From the NCBI RefSeq assembly GCF_039871655.1, contig NZ_JBDPLZ010000002.1:62001-126000 (forward strand): 64,000 bases of DNA. The letters run 5' to 3'. Every line of letters starts with the position of its first letter. The stretch's first letter is position 1. The translations under genes and the position numbers were made by a program. Shown here in pieces: positions 31,004 through 40,302 of the stretch. The stretch comes from Actinocorallia sp039871655. Its GTDB lineage: Bacteria; Actinomycetota; Actinomycetes; Streptosporangiales; Streptosporangiaceae. Below the pieces are notes generated by a model, which did no database searches, was not told the DNA's origin, and saw nothing but the letters and a program-made list of their open reading frames with translations.

Positions 31004-33213
31004 GGGGTCAGTCCTTTGAGGGTGAGGAAACGTTCGACCACGATGGCCACGAAGCCGAGGAACAGCGGCACCGCGACCACCGTGTACGGCCGGAGGCGTC
31101 CGTACTGGTCGGGGGAGAGTCTGATGCGTCGCAGTTCCCTGGCGGTCAGGACGCCGACGAGCACAGGGAGGTAGATCAGCCCTGCGGGCGTCCAGTTGCT
31201 CACTCCGATGGTCAGCTGGGCCGGCGGGGGGTCGGGCTCGGGTCGCGGACCCGGCTTCGCCAGTTTGTAGACCGAGGCGTCGCCGTCACCGAAGACCTTG
31301 ACGAACTCCGGAGAGGCGTCGATCTGGCGGATGAGCCGCTCTCCCCAGTCGGGGGCCAGCCCGAAGTTCAGCGTCTGATAGGTGTCGTTGGTGCGCGACT
31401 GGTACAGGTAGGTGCCGGGCTGGCTCCTCATCTGCGCCAGCACCTCCTCGACGGTGGGCCTGCGGCTGCGCTGCTGCTCGGCGGTGAGCGGGACGGGCGG
31501 CTTCTTGCTCAGATTGCTCGCCCAGGGCTCCTGGGCGAACTCGACCCGCAACCAGTGGAACCGCTCGAAGTACCGGTAGCCCCAGGGCCCCTGCGGGGTC
31601 TGGCTGGCCGCCTCGGGCACCGTGACGATCTCGCCGCTCACCCAGACCAGGGTGATGGGGTCGCCCTTGGAGTCGGAGATCATGGCGTCGAAGGCCTTGA
31701 GCTCGCCCGGCCTCACCTGCTCGAACGCCTCGTTGCCGTACCTGACGGTCAGGAACCCGCCCATGAGCAGCAGCGCGAACGAACCGGCCACCAGGGCCGG
31801 GAGCCGGTGCCGGAACCGCTGCATCCGCGGCACCGACCTGACCACCGGCACCGGCTTGGGGTCGGGGTAGAAGGCGTAGGCGGCGAGGAACACCGCGCCG
31901 GGCAGCATGAACAGGTAGGTGCGCAGCGCGATCTCGCCGCCGTAGGACTGCAGCCCGAACGAGCTGAGCGGGACGACCAGCAGGACGAACGCGACCCGGT
32001 CGTCGATGCCGCGCAGGCGCCGGCGCAGCAGCCCGACCATGGTCAGCGCCATGAGGACCAGCACCAGCAGGATCCGCGCGGTCTGGATCCGGCCGAGCTG
32101 CTCGCTGGGCGAGATCCGGCCGGTGGTGCTCTCCAGGAACGTCTGCAGCGGGTTGCCGCCCCCGGCGAACAGGGTGCCGGCCGGGTCGGGCCCCCAGTAG
32201 CCGTAGGCCATGAAGGAGATCCAGCCGAGGTAGACGACCCCGCCGATGACGGGCAGCGCGCGCAGCTCGCTGCGGCCGACCAGCGCCAGCGCCGCGGCCG
32301 AGGCGATGAGCAGGTACGGGGTGAGCTGGTGGCTGGCGGTGCCCACGACCAGCAGGGCCACCAGCAGCACGACCAGGAAGGAGCGCTCCCTGGTGCCGAC
32401 CGTGCGGACCGGCTCCTCGCCCGGGGTCTTGGGGCCGAACAGGAAGCGGTACACCGGCCCGGACTCCTCGCCCGTCCCGCGCTTCCCGGCCCGCCGCGTG
32501 CGCAGCACCTCAGGCCGGAACCAGGTGAGCAGGACCGCCAGGAAGAAGAGGTAGACGAGGTAGCCGAACGCCTGCGGCGACAGGTAGTCCTGGCCGACCC
32601 AGTTGGCCACCGGGAACAGCCACACCGCGAACCACTTGGCCCGCCAGTTGGCCTTCATCACCCGGACGATCATCGCCATCGGCAGCAGGTACAGCAGCTG
32701 GATCGTCACCGGCGCCCACTTGAGCACCGGCCCGAGGGAGTCCATGCCGACGGCCTCGGTCAGGAAGCCGATCATCCCGAAGAACGCGGCCCAGCTGAAC
32801 CGCGCGTCCAGGCTGATGCCGACGGTGCCGGTCCGGGTGATGTACTCGATGAACCCGGCGTGCTGCCAGACCGTCGGGAAGCGGGCGACCGGCTCCAGGA
32901 CCTGGGCGAGCGTGTGCAGCGCCACCACGGTCACCACGATCTGGGCGCCGAGCAGCACCGGGACGGGGCGGCGCAGCGACAGGGTGGCGATGAAGGTCAG
33001 GGCCAGCACGCCCGCGCCGAGCATGGTCGGCACCGGCAGCACGCTGATCAGCCCGTAGCCGTCGGCGGAGTCCGGGTCCGCTCCGCGCAGCGGCACCCAG
33101 AAGAGCACCGCGCCGAGCGCCACGCACAGCCCGAGGACGACGGCGGGCAGCTTGGCGATCGGATCCTCCGGGGCCGCCTGGGCGCTCGGCGTCCGGCTCA
33201 GTGTCACGCTCAC
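31000..33213 (-). CDS. Large polytopic membrane protein of the polysaccharide operon
   Basis: The 737-residue protein has roughly 14 hydrophobic segments in its first 480 residues, then a soluble stretch at about 500-680 (SDSKGDPITLVWVSGEIVTV, NFGLAPDWGERLIRQIDASP), and two more C-terminal helices. The layout resembles GT-C glycosyltransferases or O-antigen-polymerase-like proteins with an extracytoplasmic domain, but I see no definitive motif. In this operon it is the only candidate for polymerase. GTG 33213 overlaps the flippase stop (GTGA). Confidence 0.8.
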   Translation of the reverse strand: MSVTLSRTPSAQAAPEDPIAKLPAVVLGLCVALGAVLFWVPLRGADPDSADGYGLISVLPVPTMLGAGVLALTFIATLSLRRPVPVLLGAQIVVTVVALHTLAQVLEPVARFPTVWQHAGFIEYITRTGTVGISLDARFSWAAFFGMIGFLTEAVGMDSLGPVLKWAPVTIQLLYLLPMAMIVRVMKANWRAKWFAVWLFPVANWVGQDYLSPQAFGYLVYLFFLAVLLTWFRPEVLRTRRAGKRGTGEESGPVYRFLFGPKTPGEEPVRTVGTRERSFLVVLLVALLVVGTASHQLTPYLLIASAAALALVGRSELRALPVIGGVVYLGWISFMAYGYWGPDPAGTLFAGGGNPLQTFLESTTGRISPSEQLGRIQTARILLVLVLMALTMVGLLRRRLRGIDDRVAFVLLVVPLSSFGLQSYGGEIALRTYLFMLPGAVFLAAYAFYPDPKPVPVVRSVPRMQRFRHRLPALVAGSFALLLMGGFLTVRYGNEAFEQVRPGELKAFDAMISDSKGDPITLVWVSGEIVTVPEAASQTPQGPWGYRYFERFHWLRVEFAQEPWASNLSKKPPVPLTAEQQRSRRPTVEEVLAQMRSQPGTYLYQSRTNDTYQTLNFGLAPDWGERLIRQIDASPEFVKVFGDGDASVYKLAKPGPRPEPDPPPAQLTIGVSNWTPAGLIYLPVLVGVLTARELRRIRLSPDQYGRLRPYTVVAVPLFLGFVAIVVERFLTLKGLTP

Positions 33214-34595
33214 CGCTCACCTTCCTCGCCGCCGCGCGCCGGGGCGGGCACCGCCGGGGCGGGCCGGATGATCCGGCGCAGCGCGGGCAGGACCGTCAGC
33301 GCCACCGCGCTCTGCACGGCCAGGACCGACCAGCCGACCGCCTCCAGGTTCGCGTCGCTCACCCAGACCGCCACCCCGACCAGCACGCCGGCGAAGCGCA
33401 CCACCTGGATCAGCGCCACCAGCCGGGTGCGGGAGCGCACCCGCAGCACCCCGACGTACAGCTCGATCAGCGCCTTGGGCAGGGTGGACAGCGCCAGCAG
33501 CGTGAGCACCGGCCCGGCGTGGTGCAGGAAGCCCGGCCCGAACAGGAAGGGCAGCCCCAGCACGTAGGGGGCGACCAGGGCCATCAGCAGCGAGACCGGC
33601 ACCAGCAGCATGAGGGTGCGGCGCAGCGCGTCACGGCAGGTCCGCGCCAGGTTCTCGGTGTCGAAGGAGCCCTCGACGGTCAGGGACATCGCCATGTTCA
33701 GCGCCAGCAGGTCCAGCATCAGCCCGAAGATCCAGGCCATCGCGAAGTAGCCGTTGGTCGCCTCGGTCACCTTCGCGGCCACCAGCAGCGGGATGAAGTT
33801 GATGGCGGAGTGGGAGGCGACGGTGCCCACGAAGTCGCCCTGCAGGTACCGGCCGATCTCGCGCGGGGTCGGGGTGCGGTGCAGGCGCCGGGTGAGCGCG
33901 ACGTGCTCGGGCAGCAGCCGCCGGAAGACGACCACGTCCACCGGGACGACCAGCAGCAGCACCGGCAGCATCGTGGCCAGCAGGATGCCGTCGGAGGGCG
34001 CGAAGGTCCAGGCGAGGACCGCGAGGAAGCCGAATTTCACCAGCCCGTAGACGGTGTTCTTGACCGGCACCCAGGGCGCGTGGCGCAGCCCCGTCAGCGA
34101 GGAGTCCTGCTGGGTGAAGATGTTCCAGGCGACGATGAAGACCAGGAACAGGACGGCGTTCCCGGGTCGCGTGAGGTGGTCGAAGTTGGGGCTGTCCCAC
34201 CAGGCGAGCGAGGCCAGGAAGAACACCCCGGCCAGCGCCGCCAGCACCGCGCCGAACAGGTAGGTGGCGACGATCAGCCGCCCGGAGGAGCGGCCCGCCT
34301 GCGGCAGGAACCGCATGAGCACATAGCTCAGGGTGGTGAGGCCGCCGATGTACATGATCGCCTGGATGACGGCGGCGTTGCGGCCGAAGTCGTCATGGCT
34401 GTGGAAGTGCCGGGCGGCGATCCAGAAGCCCAGCCCCAGCAGGCCGGTGAGCCCGCCGTTGAGCATCAGCGCGTAGGCGTTGCGGAACAGCGGGTTGCCG
34501 AGCTCGCCGCGGACGCGCTCCAGCCTGCTCACGCGCTCGCCCGGCGATCCGGAGACGTCCCGCGGGCCCGTCCCCAGCACTTCGGGATCAGTCAC
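33210..34595 (-). CDS. Polysaccharide flippase-like (MOP/Wzx type)
   Basis: The 461-residue protein has about 12 membrane helices in pairs, starting FRNAYALMLNGGLTGLLGLG and including LRHAPWVPVKNTVYGLVKFG, a pattern of Wzx/MATE-like lipid-linked sugar exporters. It would move the undecaprenyl-linked repeat unit across the membrane. GTG 34595 overlaps the deacetylase stop by 8 nt. The C-terminus is a disordered Pro/Ala/Arg tail. Confidence 0.85.
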   Translation of the reverse strand: MTDPEVLGTGPRDVSGSPGERVSRLERVRGELGNPLFRNAYALMLNGGLTGLLGLGFWIAARHFHSHDDFGRNAAVIQAIMYIGGLTTLSYVLMRFLPQAGRSSGRLIVATYLFGAVLAALAGVFFLASLAWWDSPNFDHLTRPGNAVLFLVFIVAWNIFTQQDSSLTGLRHAPWVPVKNTVYGLVKFGFLAVLAWTFAPSDGILLATMLPVLLLVVPVDVVVFRRLLPEHVALTRRLHRTPTPREIGRYLQGDFVGTVASHSAINFIPLLVAAKVTEATNGYFAMAWIFGLMLDLLALNMAMSLTVEGSFDTENLARTCRDALRRTLMLLVPVSLLMALVAPYVLGLPFLFGPGFLHHAGPVLTLLALSTLPKALIELYVGVLRVRSRTRLVALIQVVRFAGVLVGVAVWVSDANLEAVGWSVLAVQSAVALTVLPALRRIIRPAPAVPAPARGGEEGER

Positions 34596-35352
34596 GGCGC
34601 ATCGCCTGCCGGTACAGGTATCTGGACCGGCGCACGACCGCGTACCCCTTGGTGAGGGCCTTCTCCCGGTGGAACCGGTGGGTGCCCTCGGCGATCCGCT
34701 CGAAGGACGCCAGAGAGGTGGAGCGCTGGATGGTCAGGCGGGGGACGGCGTAGCCCGAACGGTGGGAGGAGACCTCGTTGGCCACCACGTACGCGGTGTC
34801 GTAGCCGGCGCGCGCCACGGCCCGGCGCACGCGCGCGCTGGAGTAGCCGTACGGGTAGGCCATGGTGGTGACGGGACGCTGGAGCCTGTCCTCCAGCAGC
34901 AGGCGGCTGCGGGTCAGCTCGTCGCGCAGCGGCCCGTCGCCGAGCTGGTCGAGCTGCGGGTGGCTGTGGCTGTGCGCGCCGATCTCGACGCCCTCGTCGG
35001 CGGCCTCCCGGACGTGCCCCCAGCGCAGCATCGCGTCCAGGGGGCGTCCGGCGGCGTCCGGCCCGGCGTCGTCCAGCCAGCCCGTGGTGACGAACACCGT
35101 GGCGGGGTAGCCGAAGGAGGTGAGGACGGGCAGCGCCTCGGAGTGGAAGTCGGCGTACCCGTCGTCGAACGTGATGCAGATCGGTTTGGGCACGTCCTCC
35201 GCCGGCTCCGACAGGCGGACGGGGGTGAACCCCTTCTCCTTCAGCAGGGCCATCTGGTCGGCGAACGCCCCGGGCCTGACCGACAGCGCGGCGGTGTCCG
35301 GAGGCGGGTCGTCGCGGACGGAGTGGTACATGAGGATCGGTACCGTCGGCAT
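34588..35352 (-). CDS. Polysaccharide deacetylase (NodB homology, CE4)
   Basis: The 254-residue protein has the NodB fold. ILMYHSVRDD is at the start, motif 1 is ICITFDDGYADFH (catalytic base and metal Asp), motif 2 is EIGAHSHSHPQLDQL (metal His pair) and motif 3 is MAYPYGYSS. It removes N-acetyl groups from a glycan. There is no signal peptide, so it may act on an intracellular lipid-linked precursor. ATG 35352 overlaps the upstream glycosyltransferase stop (TGATG). Confidence 0.92.
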   Translation of the reverse strand: MPTVPILMYHSVRDDPPPDTAALSVRPGAFADQMALLKEKGFTPVRLSEPAEDVPKPICITFDDGYADFHSEALPVLTSFGYPATVFVTTGWLDDAGPDAAGRPLDAMLRWGHVREAADEGVEIGAHSHSHPQLDQLGDGPLRDELTRSRLLLEDRLQRPVTTMAYPYGYSSARVRRAVARAGYDTAYVVANEVSSHRSGYAVPRLTIQRSTSLASFERIAEGTHRFHREKALTKGYAVVRRSRYLYRQAMRRD

Positions 35353-36401
35353 CAGTGCTCCTTCCGCCGGGCACCGCGGCCCACGAGGTAGCCGGCCGCG
35401 GTGTACCCGAGGCCCGCGGTGATCGCCGAAGCGCGGCCGAGACCTCCCACGTCCCCCCGGAAGGTCTCGGCCAGTCCCCGGAACACGCCCTTGGGGAGGG
35501 TCTTGAACGCGTGCGCCCGCTCGTTGGACAGGCCGTCCCTGCTCCCTACGCTCCGCGCGACCAGCGCCTTGGACAGGCCCTCGGCGTAGCAGCGTTCGCG
35601 GTAGTAGCGGAAGCGGGCGCGGTCGGCCGGGACCCGGTGCCAGATCACCGCCTCGGGCTCGAAGAGCTGGACGGTGCCGGGCAGGCGCTGCCCGAGCCGG
35701 ATGCAGAACTCCGTCTCCTCGCAGCCCAGCGGCCGGTCGACGGCATGGGTGCGGCCGATGCCGCTGGAGAAGCCGCCCGCCGCGGCGAACGCCTCCCGCC
35801 GGAAGGAGGCGTTGCCGCCCAGGACGTTGCGCACGGGACCCGGGACCATGCCCCGGTAGGTACCCCCCACCGTCCATTCGAACTCTTCGGGGAACCATCG
35901 GGGACGCACGCCCGTTGGGACGGTGAAGGCTTCTGCGGAATCTGGGCGAGGATGGGGGTCAACGTCCTGGATCCGCAGAAGCCTTCCTTCGCGCAGGACC
36001 TCCAGCAGCTCGGCAGAGTCCGGCGAGCCCGGCCACAACGAGACCGTCCTCCCGCCGACCCCCATGACCCGCTTGTCGGCGTAGGCGGCGGCGAAGGCGG
36101 CGAGCCAGCCGGGCGCGGCGACGGCGTCGTCGTCCAGGAAGGCCACCACGTCGCCGGAGGAGTGGGACACCCCGGTGTTCTTGCCGCCGGACAGGCCGCG
36201 GTCCTCGGCGTTCTCGACCACCCGGACGTCGGGCATCGAGTCCTTCAGCCGGGCGTGCAGTCCGGGGTTGTGGTCGACCGAGAGGATGATCTCGTGCGGC
36301 GCGTGGGTCTGCCGCCGCACCGACTCCACCGCGGCGTGGACGTCGTCCCAGCGCCGCTCGGTGAACGCGCAGATCACCACGGAGACGGAGGTGGCGCTCA
36401 T
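35352..36401 (-). CDS. Family-2 glycosyltransferase with an in-frame palindromic insertion
   Basis: The 349-residue protein has VSVVICAFTERRWDDVHAAV, the VVAFLDDDAVAAPGWLA metal site and PLGCEETEFCIRLGQRLPG with the catalytic acid region. Between LWPGS and RPRWFPEEFEW about 39 extra residues (from PDSAELLEV to FTVPTGV) interrupt a stretch that is continuous in related actinomycete enzymes. The DNA there holds a perfect 15-nt inverted repeat. The frame stays open, so the enzyme may still work if the loop is tolerated. ATG 36401 overlaps the next stop (ATGA). Confidence 0.88.
   Translation of the reverse strand: MSATSVSVVICAFTERRWDDVHAAVESVRRQTHAPHEIILSVDHNPGLHARLKDSMPDVRVVENAEDRGLSGGKNTGVSHSSGDVVAFLDDDAVAAPGWLAAFAAAYADKRVMGVGGRTVSLWPGSPDSAELLEVLREGRLLRIQDVDPHPRPDSAEAFTVPTGVRPRWFPEEFEWTVGGTYRGMVPGPVRNVLGGNASFRREAFAAAGGFSSGIGRTHAVDRPLGCEETEFCIRLGQRLPGTVQLFEPEAVIWHRVPADRARFRYYRERCYAEGLSKALVARSVGSRDGLSNERAHAFKTLPKGVFRGLAETFRGDVGGLGRASAITAGLGYTAAGYLVGRGARRKEH
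35925..35986. repeat. Perfect 15-nt inverted repeat inside a glycosyltransferase gene
   Basis: GAAGGCTTCTGCGGA at 35925-35939 and TCCGCAGAAGCCTTC at 35972-35986 are exact reverse complements separated by 32 nt. They fall within the roughly 117-bp segment that appears to be inserted in frame in the gene. The hairpin, and AT content that by eye is somewhat higher than in flanking codons, suggest a small palindromic mobile element. Confidence 0.7.
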
Positions 36402-37468
36402 GACGTCCTCCCGCGCGCTTTGGCGTATCCCTTGAGGGTCCGGTCGGCCAGGGAGTAGAGCCGGGGGCTGTCCAGCGCGGCGTCGCGCATCCGGTTCAGC
36501 GGCACGTGCCGCAGCCAGTGCCAGGCGGCGCCGGGCGTCGCGCGGGCGACCCTGCCCTCGGCGATCGGCACCTCCCGGCTCTTGAGCCACTCCTTGAACT
36601 CCTTGCCCCCGCGGCCCATCCAGATCTCGGTGAGGCCCTCTTCGGCGCAGCCCCTGGCCAGTTCGAGATGGCCGATCATGCCGGGGGAGTAGCGGGAGAA
36701 TTCGGTGTCGTAGGCGGGGAACCAGCCGGCCATCGCCGTCCCGCCGCGCAGCCCCAGATGGAGGGAGACGGTGCGGTCCCCGGCCCGCAGCACGCTGAGC
36801 ACGCCGAAGCCCGTCTCGTGGAAGTGCCGCAGCAGCCCCGTGATCCACGGCCGGGTGAAGCGGTCGGTGCGGCCGGTGCGCCGGTACTGCGCGGACTTCC
36901 AGCGCATCAGCCGGGTGAGCTCGCCGGGGTCGGAGCTGGCGAACTCGTAGGACAGTTCACCGACCTCGCGGCCGAGCTTGCGCTCCTTGTAGCGGATGGT
37001 CTTGTGCGTCTTGGGCGCCAGCGACCGGGCGGCGGCCTCCCAGGCGGTGAACCCCGCGCTCAGGTCGATGATCGGCTCGGCCCGGACGACCTGGTGGTGG
37101 GGGGCGAACATGCGCTGGCCGGCGATGAGGTGGTCGAAGTCCCAGACGCCCAGCCGGCAGGCGCGCAGGAGTTCCCGGGCGGGCAGGTCGAGGCCGGGGT
37201 CGGCCACGATGCCCTGCAGGTCGGTCAGCCCGAAGCCCACGGGGTGGCCCACCCCGCCCGGACGCCGTTCGTGGGGGAAGAACGCGGCGATCCCCGAGCC
37301 GTCCTCGACGACGCCCACCCGCACGTCCCGGCGGAAGCGGGCCACGCCGAGGGTGAACTCGGGGGCCAGGAAGGGATTGCTCAGCGCGGGGTCGGCCTCC
37401 TGGAGCTTGCGCCAGCGCTGGATCTCCGTTTCGCCCAATTCTTCCGGACGAACGACGTGCGTTCTCAT
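36398..37468 (-). CDS. CelD/BcsL-like GNAT acyltransferase
   Basis: The 356-residue protein matches the CelD/BcsL (FemAB-like GNAT) family found in exopolysaccharide clusters. NPFLAPEFTLGVARFRRDVR is at the start, the central HKTIRYKERKLGREVGELSY follows, and GFGVLSVLRAGDRTVSLHLG with AGWFPAYDTEFSRYSPG forms the acyl-CoA core. It probably adds an acyl group to a sugar of the polymer. ATG 37468 overlaps the upstream stop (ATGA). Confidence 0.85.
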   Translation of the reverse strand: MRTHVVRPEELGETEIQRWRKLQEADPALSNPFLAPEFTLGVARFRRDVRVGVVEDGSGIAAFFPHERRPGGVGHPVGFGLTDLQGIVADPGLDLPARELLRACRLGVWDFDHLIAGQRMFAPHHQVVRAEPIIDLSAGFTAWEAAARSLAPKTHKTIRYKERKLGREVGELSYEFASSDPGELTRLMRWKSAQYRRTGRTDRFTRPWITGLLRHFHETGFGVLSVLRAGDRTVSLHLGLRGGTAMAGWFPAYDTEFSRYSPGMIGHLELARGCAEEGLTEIWMGRGGKEFKEWLKSREVPIAEGRVARATPGAAWHWLRHVPLNRMRDAALDSPRLYSLADRTLKGYAKARGRTS

Positions 37469-38301
37469 TTGATCCTCGCCGCCGCCAGATGTCCGACCGA
37501 TACGGGTTCGAAGGGCTGCTGTGGTTGAAGTTGTGAATCGTCGAGTTTTCCGGCGAAACGAAGCCGAATCATGGTCTTGAGCACCCGCCAGCCGTCACGG
37601 AAGGTGTTGAGGTTGGACTCGCCGAAACGGCGGTGGGATTCGTGGCTGGCCACCTCGGCCACCTTGAGTCCGGCCCGCACCGCGTTGACGCAGATCTCGG
37701 TCTCGATCTCGAAGCCGGTGGACTTCAGCTGCAGTTTCTCCACGACATTTCGCCGCATGGCTACATATCCGTAGCAGAGGTCTGTCCATTTCTGGCCATA
37801 CAGCAGGTTGGCCGTCCGGGTCAGCCAGAGGTTGCCCTTGTCGCGCAGCCAGGTCAGGTCGTCCGAGCCGCCCCCGCAGCTGTAGCGCGAGCCCTTGACG
37901 AACTCGAAGCCCCGGCACAGCAGGGACAGGAAGCTGTCGAACTCGGCGGGGTCCATGGACCCGTCCGCGTCGAGCATGACGATGACCTCGCTGGTCGCCG
38001 CGGCCATGCCGGTCCGCATCGCGGTCCCCTTCCCCGTAGGGGGCTCCACGATGATGACCGCGTCCGGCCGCAGCAGTCTGACCACCTCGACGGTGCCGTC
38101 GGTCGACTCGCCGTCGACGATGACGACCTCGTCGACCGAGGCCAGGCGTGGCAGGAGCCATCGGAGGTTGTCGGCTTCGTTGAGGGTCGGGATCACGGCC
38201 GTCACCGTCGGCCATTGGGTACGCCGCCTGGACAGATCCAGCCGGCTGCGGCGCGGCGTCTGCGAGAGCGTCGCCGGCCCGAGGGAGTGCTGGGTGTTCA
38301 T
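37465..38301 (-). CDS. Family-2 glycosyltransferase (dolichol-phosphate-mannose-synthase-like)
   Basis: ATG 38301 gives 278 residues; a longer frame reaches 38355. The GT-A core has VTAVIPTLNEADNLRWLLP, DGESTDGTVEVVRLLRPDA, GKGTAMRTGMAAATSEVIVM and the DxD motif in LDADGSMDPAEF, as in DPM1/polyprenyl-phosphate sugar transferases. LCYGYVAMRRNVVEKL is also typical. It may charge a polyprenyl phosphate carrier. It is the first gene of the eight-gene minus-strand operon; 38302-38523 upstream is the promoter region, AT-richer than its surroundings. Confidence 0.88.
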   Translation of the reverse strand: MNTQHSLGPATLSQTPRRSRLDLSRRRTQWPTVTAVIPTLNEADNLRWLLPRLASVDEVVIVDGESTDGTVEVVRLLRPDAVIIVEPPTGKGTAMRTGMAAATSEVIVMLDADGSMDPAEFDSFLSLLCRGFEFVKGSRYSCGGGSDDLTWLRDKGNLWLTRTANLLYGQKWTDLCYGYVAMRRNVVEKLQLKSTGFEIETEICVNAVRAGLKVAEVASHESHRRFGESNLNTFRDGWRVLKTMIRLRFAGKLDDSQLQPQQPFEPVSVGHLAAARIK

Positions 38302-38523
38302 CAGGGCCCCCGTGGGATGTGGGTGTCTGCCTTCTTTGATGTAGGCCACCCGCATGATGTTCAGACATCCCTGGGAATCCTCTCCTTAGGGACCGTGGAT
38401 ATTCTACGGCCATGGTGAGGATTCGATCAGCCAGGTAATGATCACGGTGTGACGTAATGGACATGAGGGATATATGAGCTGATCGGGTGTGGCGTTGTTA
38501 GGCTTTCCCGCAAGATCGGCGAC

Positions 38524-40218
38524 TTATTCCTGCTCGGGGGAAGGAGGGATGGTGAACCAGAAAAATCCATGGCCGGAAAGGGTCAGAAGGTAAGGCAACT
38601 GTCCTATTGCCGGAAATCTCACACCGCCGGTGCATTCGATGGGAGTCAGCCCTTCGAATCGGCGAAGGTCGAGTTCGACCGGTTGCGGGAACCGGGAGAG
38701 ATTGTTGACGCACAGGACCCGGTCGTCCCCGTATTCGCGCAGGAACGCCAGCACCGCCGGGTTGGACGCCGGCAGCTCGGTGTAGGAGCCGCGGCCGAAC
38801 ACCGGATGCCGCTTCCGGATGCCGATCATGTGCCTGGTCCACTGCAGCAGCGACCCGGCGTCGCGCTGCTGGGCCTCGACGTTCAGCGCCTGGTAGCCGT
38901 AGATCGGATCCATGATGACCGGCAGGTAGAGCCGGGCCGGGTCGCACCGGGAGAAGCCCGCGTTGCGGTCGGGCGTCCACTGCATCGGCGTGCGGACGCC
39001 GTCGCGGTCGCCCAGGTAGATGTTGTCGCCCATGCCGATCTCGTCCCCGTAGTAGAGGACGGGACTGCCCGGCAGGGACAGCAGCAGCGCGGTGAACAGC
39101 TCCATCTGGTCGCGGTCGTTGTCCAGCAGCGGCGCCAGCCGCCGCCGGATCCCCACGTTGGCCTTCATCAGGGGATCGCGCGCGTACTCGGCGTACATGT
39201 AGTCGCGCTCCTCGTCGGTGACCATCTCCAGGGTCAGCTCGTCGTGGTTGCGCAGGAAGACGCCCCACTGGCAGTTCTCGGGGATCTTGGGGGTCTGCGC
39301 CATGATCTCGGAGATGGGGTACCGCGACTCCCGCCGCACCGCCATGAAGATGCGCGGCATCACCGGGAAGTGGAAGGCCATGTGGCACTCGTCGCCGCCC
39401 GTCGCCGGATCGCCGAAGTACTCCACCACGTCGGCCGGCCACTGGTTGGCCTCGGCCAGCAGCACCCGGTCGGGGTAGAGCCGGTCGACCTCGGCGCGCA
39501 CCCGCTTGAGGTAGGCGTGGGTCTCCGGCAGGTTCTCGCAGTTGGTGCCCTCCCGCGCGTACAGGTACGGGACGGCGTCGAGCCGGAACCCGTCGATGCC
39601 CAGGTCCAGCCAGAAGCGCAGGATCTCCAGCATCGCTTCCTGCACGGCGGGGTTGTCGTAGTTGAGGTCGGGCTGGTGGGAGAAGAAGCGGTGCCAGTAG
39701 TACTGGCCGCGCACCGGGTCGTACGTCCAGTTGGACGTCTCGGTGTCGACGAAGATGATGCGTGCGTCGGGGTAGCCCTCGTCGGTGTCGGCCCACACGT
39801 AGAAGTCGCCGTAGGGGCCGTCGGGGTCGCGGCGGGACTCGGAGAACCAGGCGTGCTGGTCGCTGGTGTGGTTGATGACCAGGTCGGCGATGACCCTGAT
39901 GCCGCGCGCGTGCGCCTCGTCGACGAGCTCCACGAAGTCGCCGAGCACCCCGAACTCCGGCAGGATCCGGGTGTACTCCTTGATGTCGTATCCGCCGTCC
40001 CGCAGCGGCGACTCGTAGATGGGCAGCAGCCACAGGCAGTCGATGCCCAGCCAGCTCAGGTAGTCGAGCTTGTGTATCAGCCCCTTGATGTCTCCTGTGC
40101 CGTCCCCGTTGGAGTCGTGGAAGCCCCGGACCAGCACCTCGTAGAAGACCGCGGTCTTGTACCAGTGGGGGTCGCGGGGTTCCTGCGCGTCGAAGGTGTC
40201 CGGAACGGGAGGGGTCAA
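38524..40218 (-). CDS. treS: Trehalose synthase (maltose alpha-D-glucosyltransferase)
   Basis: The start is TTG 40218, preceded by AAGGAG at 6-nt spacing, which clearly decides it. The 564-residue GH13 enzyme isomerises maltose and trehalose. Conserved regions are ADLVINHTSDQHAWF (region I), GFRLDAVPYLYAREGTN (nucleophile Asp), LLAEANQWPADVVEYFGD (acid Glu) and FLRNHDELTLEM (region IV). The N-terminus DPHWYKTAVFYEVLVRGF is typical of TreS. No maltokinase or GlgE gene adjoins it. Confidence 0.95.
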   Translation of the reverse strand: MTPPVPDTFDAQEPRDPHWYKTAVFYEVLVRGFHDSNGDGTGDIKGLIHKLDYLSWLGIDCLWLLPIYESPLRDGGYDIKEYTRILPEFGVLGDFVELVDEAHARGIRVIADLVINHTSDQHAWFSESRRDPDGPYGDFYVWADTDEGYPDARIIFVDTETSNWTYDPVRGQYYWHRFFSHQPDLNYDNPAVQEAMLEILRFWLDLGIDGFRLDAVPYLYAREGTNCENLPETHAYLKRVRAEVDRLYPDRVLLAEANQWPADVVEYFGDPATGGDECHMAFHFPVMPRIFMAVRRESRYPISEIMAQTPKIPENCQWGVFLRNHDELTLEMVTDEERDYMYAEYARDPLMKANVGIRRRLAPLLDNDRDQMELFTALLLSLPGSPVLYYGDEIGMGDNIYLGDRDGVRTPMQWTPDRNAGFSRCDPARLYLPVIMDPIYGYQALNVEAQQRDAGSLLQWTRHMIGIRKRHPVFGRGSYTELPASNPAVLAFLREYGDDRVLCVNNLSRFPQPVELDLRRFEGLTPIECTGGVRFPAIGQLPYLLTLSGHGFFWFTIPPSPEQE

Positions 40219-40302
40219 CCGTCACTCCTTCACGGATCTGCACGGCTGGGGGTCGACTTCACACTAACCGCCCGTGACCCCTACGGAACGGTATGAATTC
40301 CC

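Noticed and set aside
30439..33567. Open frame of 1042 codons on the plus strand
   Set aside because: Low-complexity His/Arg/Gln-rich translation antisense to the glycosyltransferase and membrane-protein genes, as expected from GC-rich third positions.
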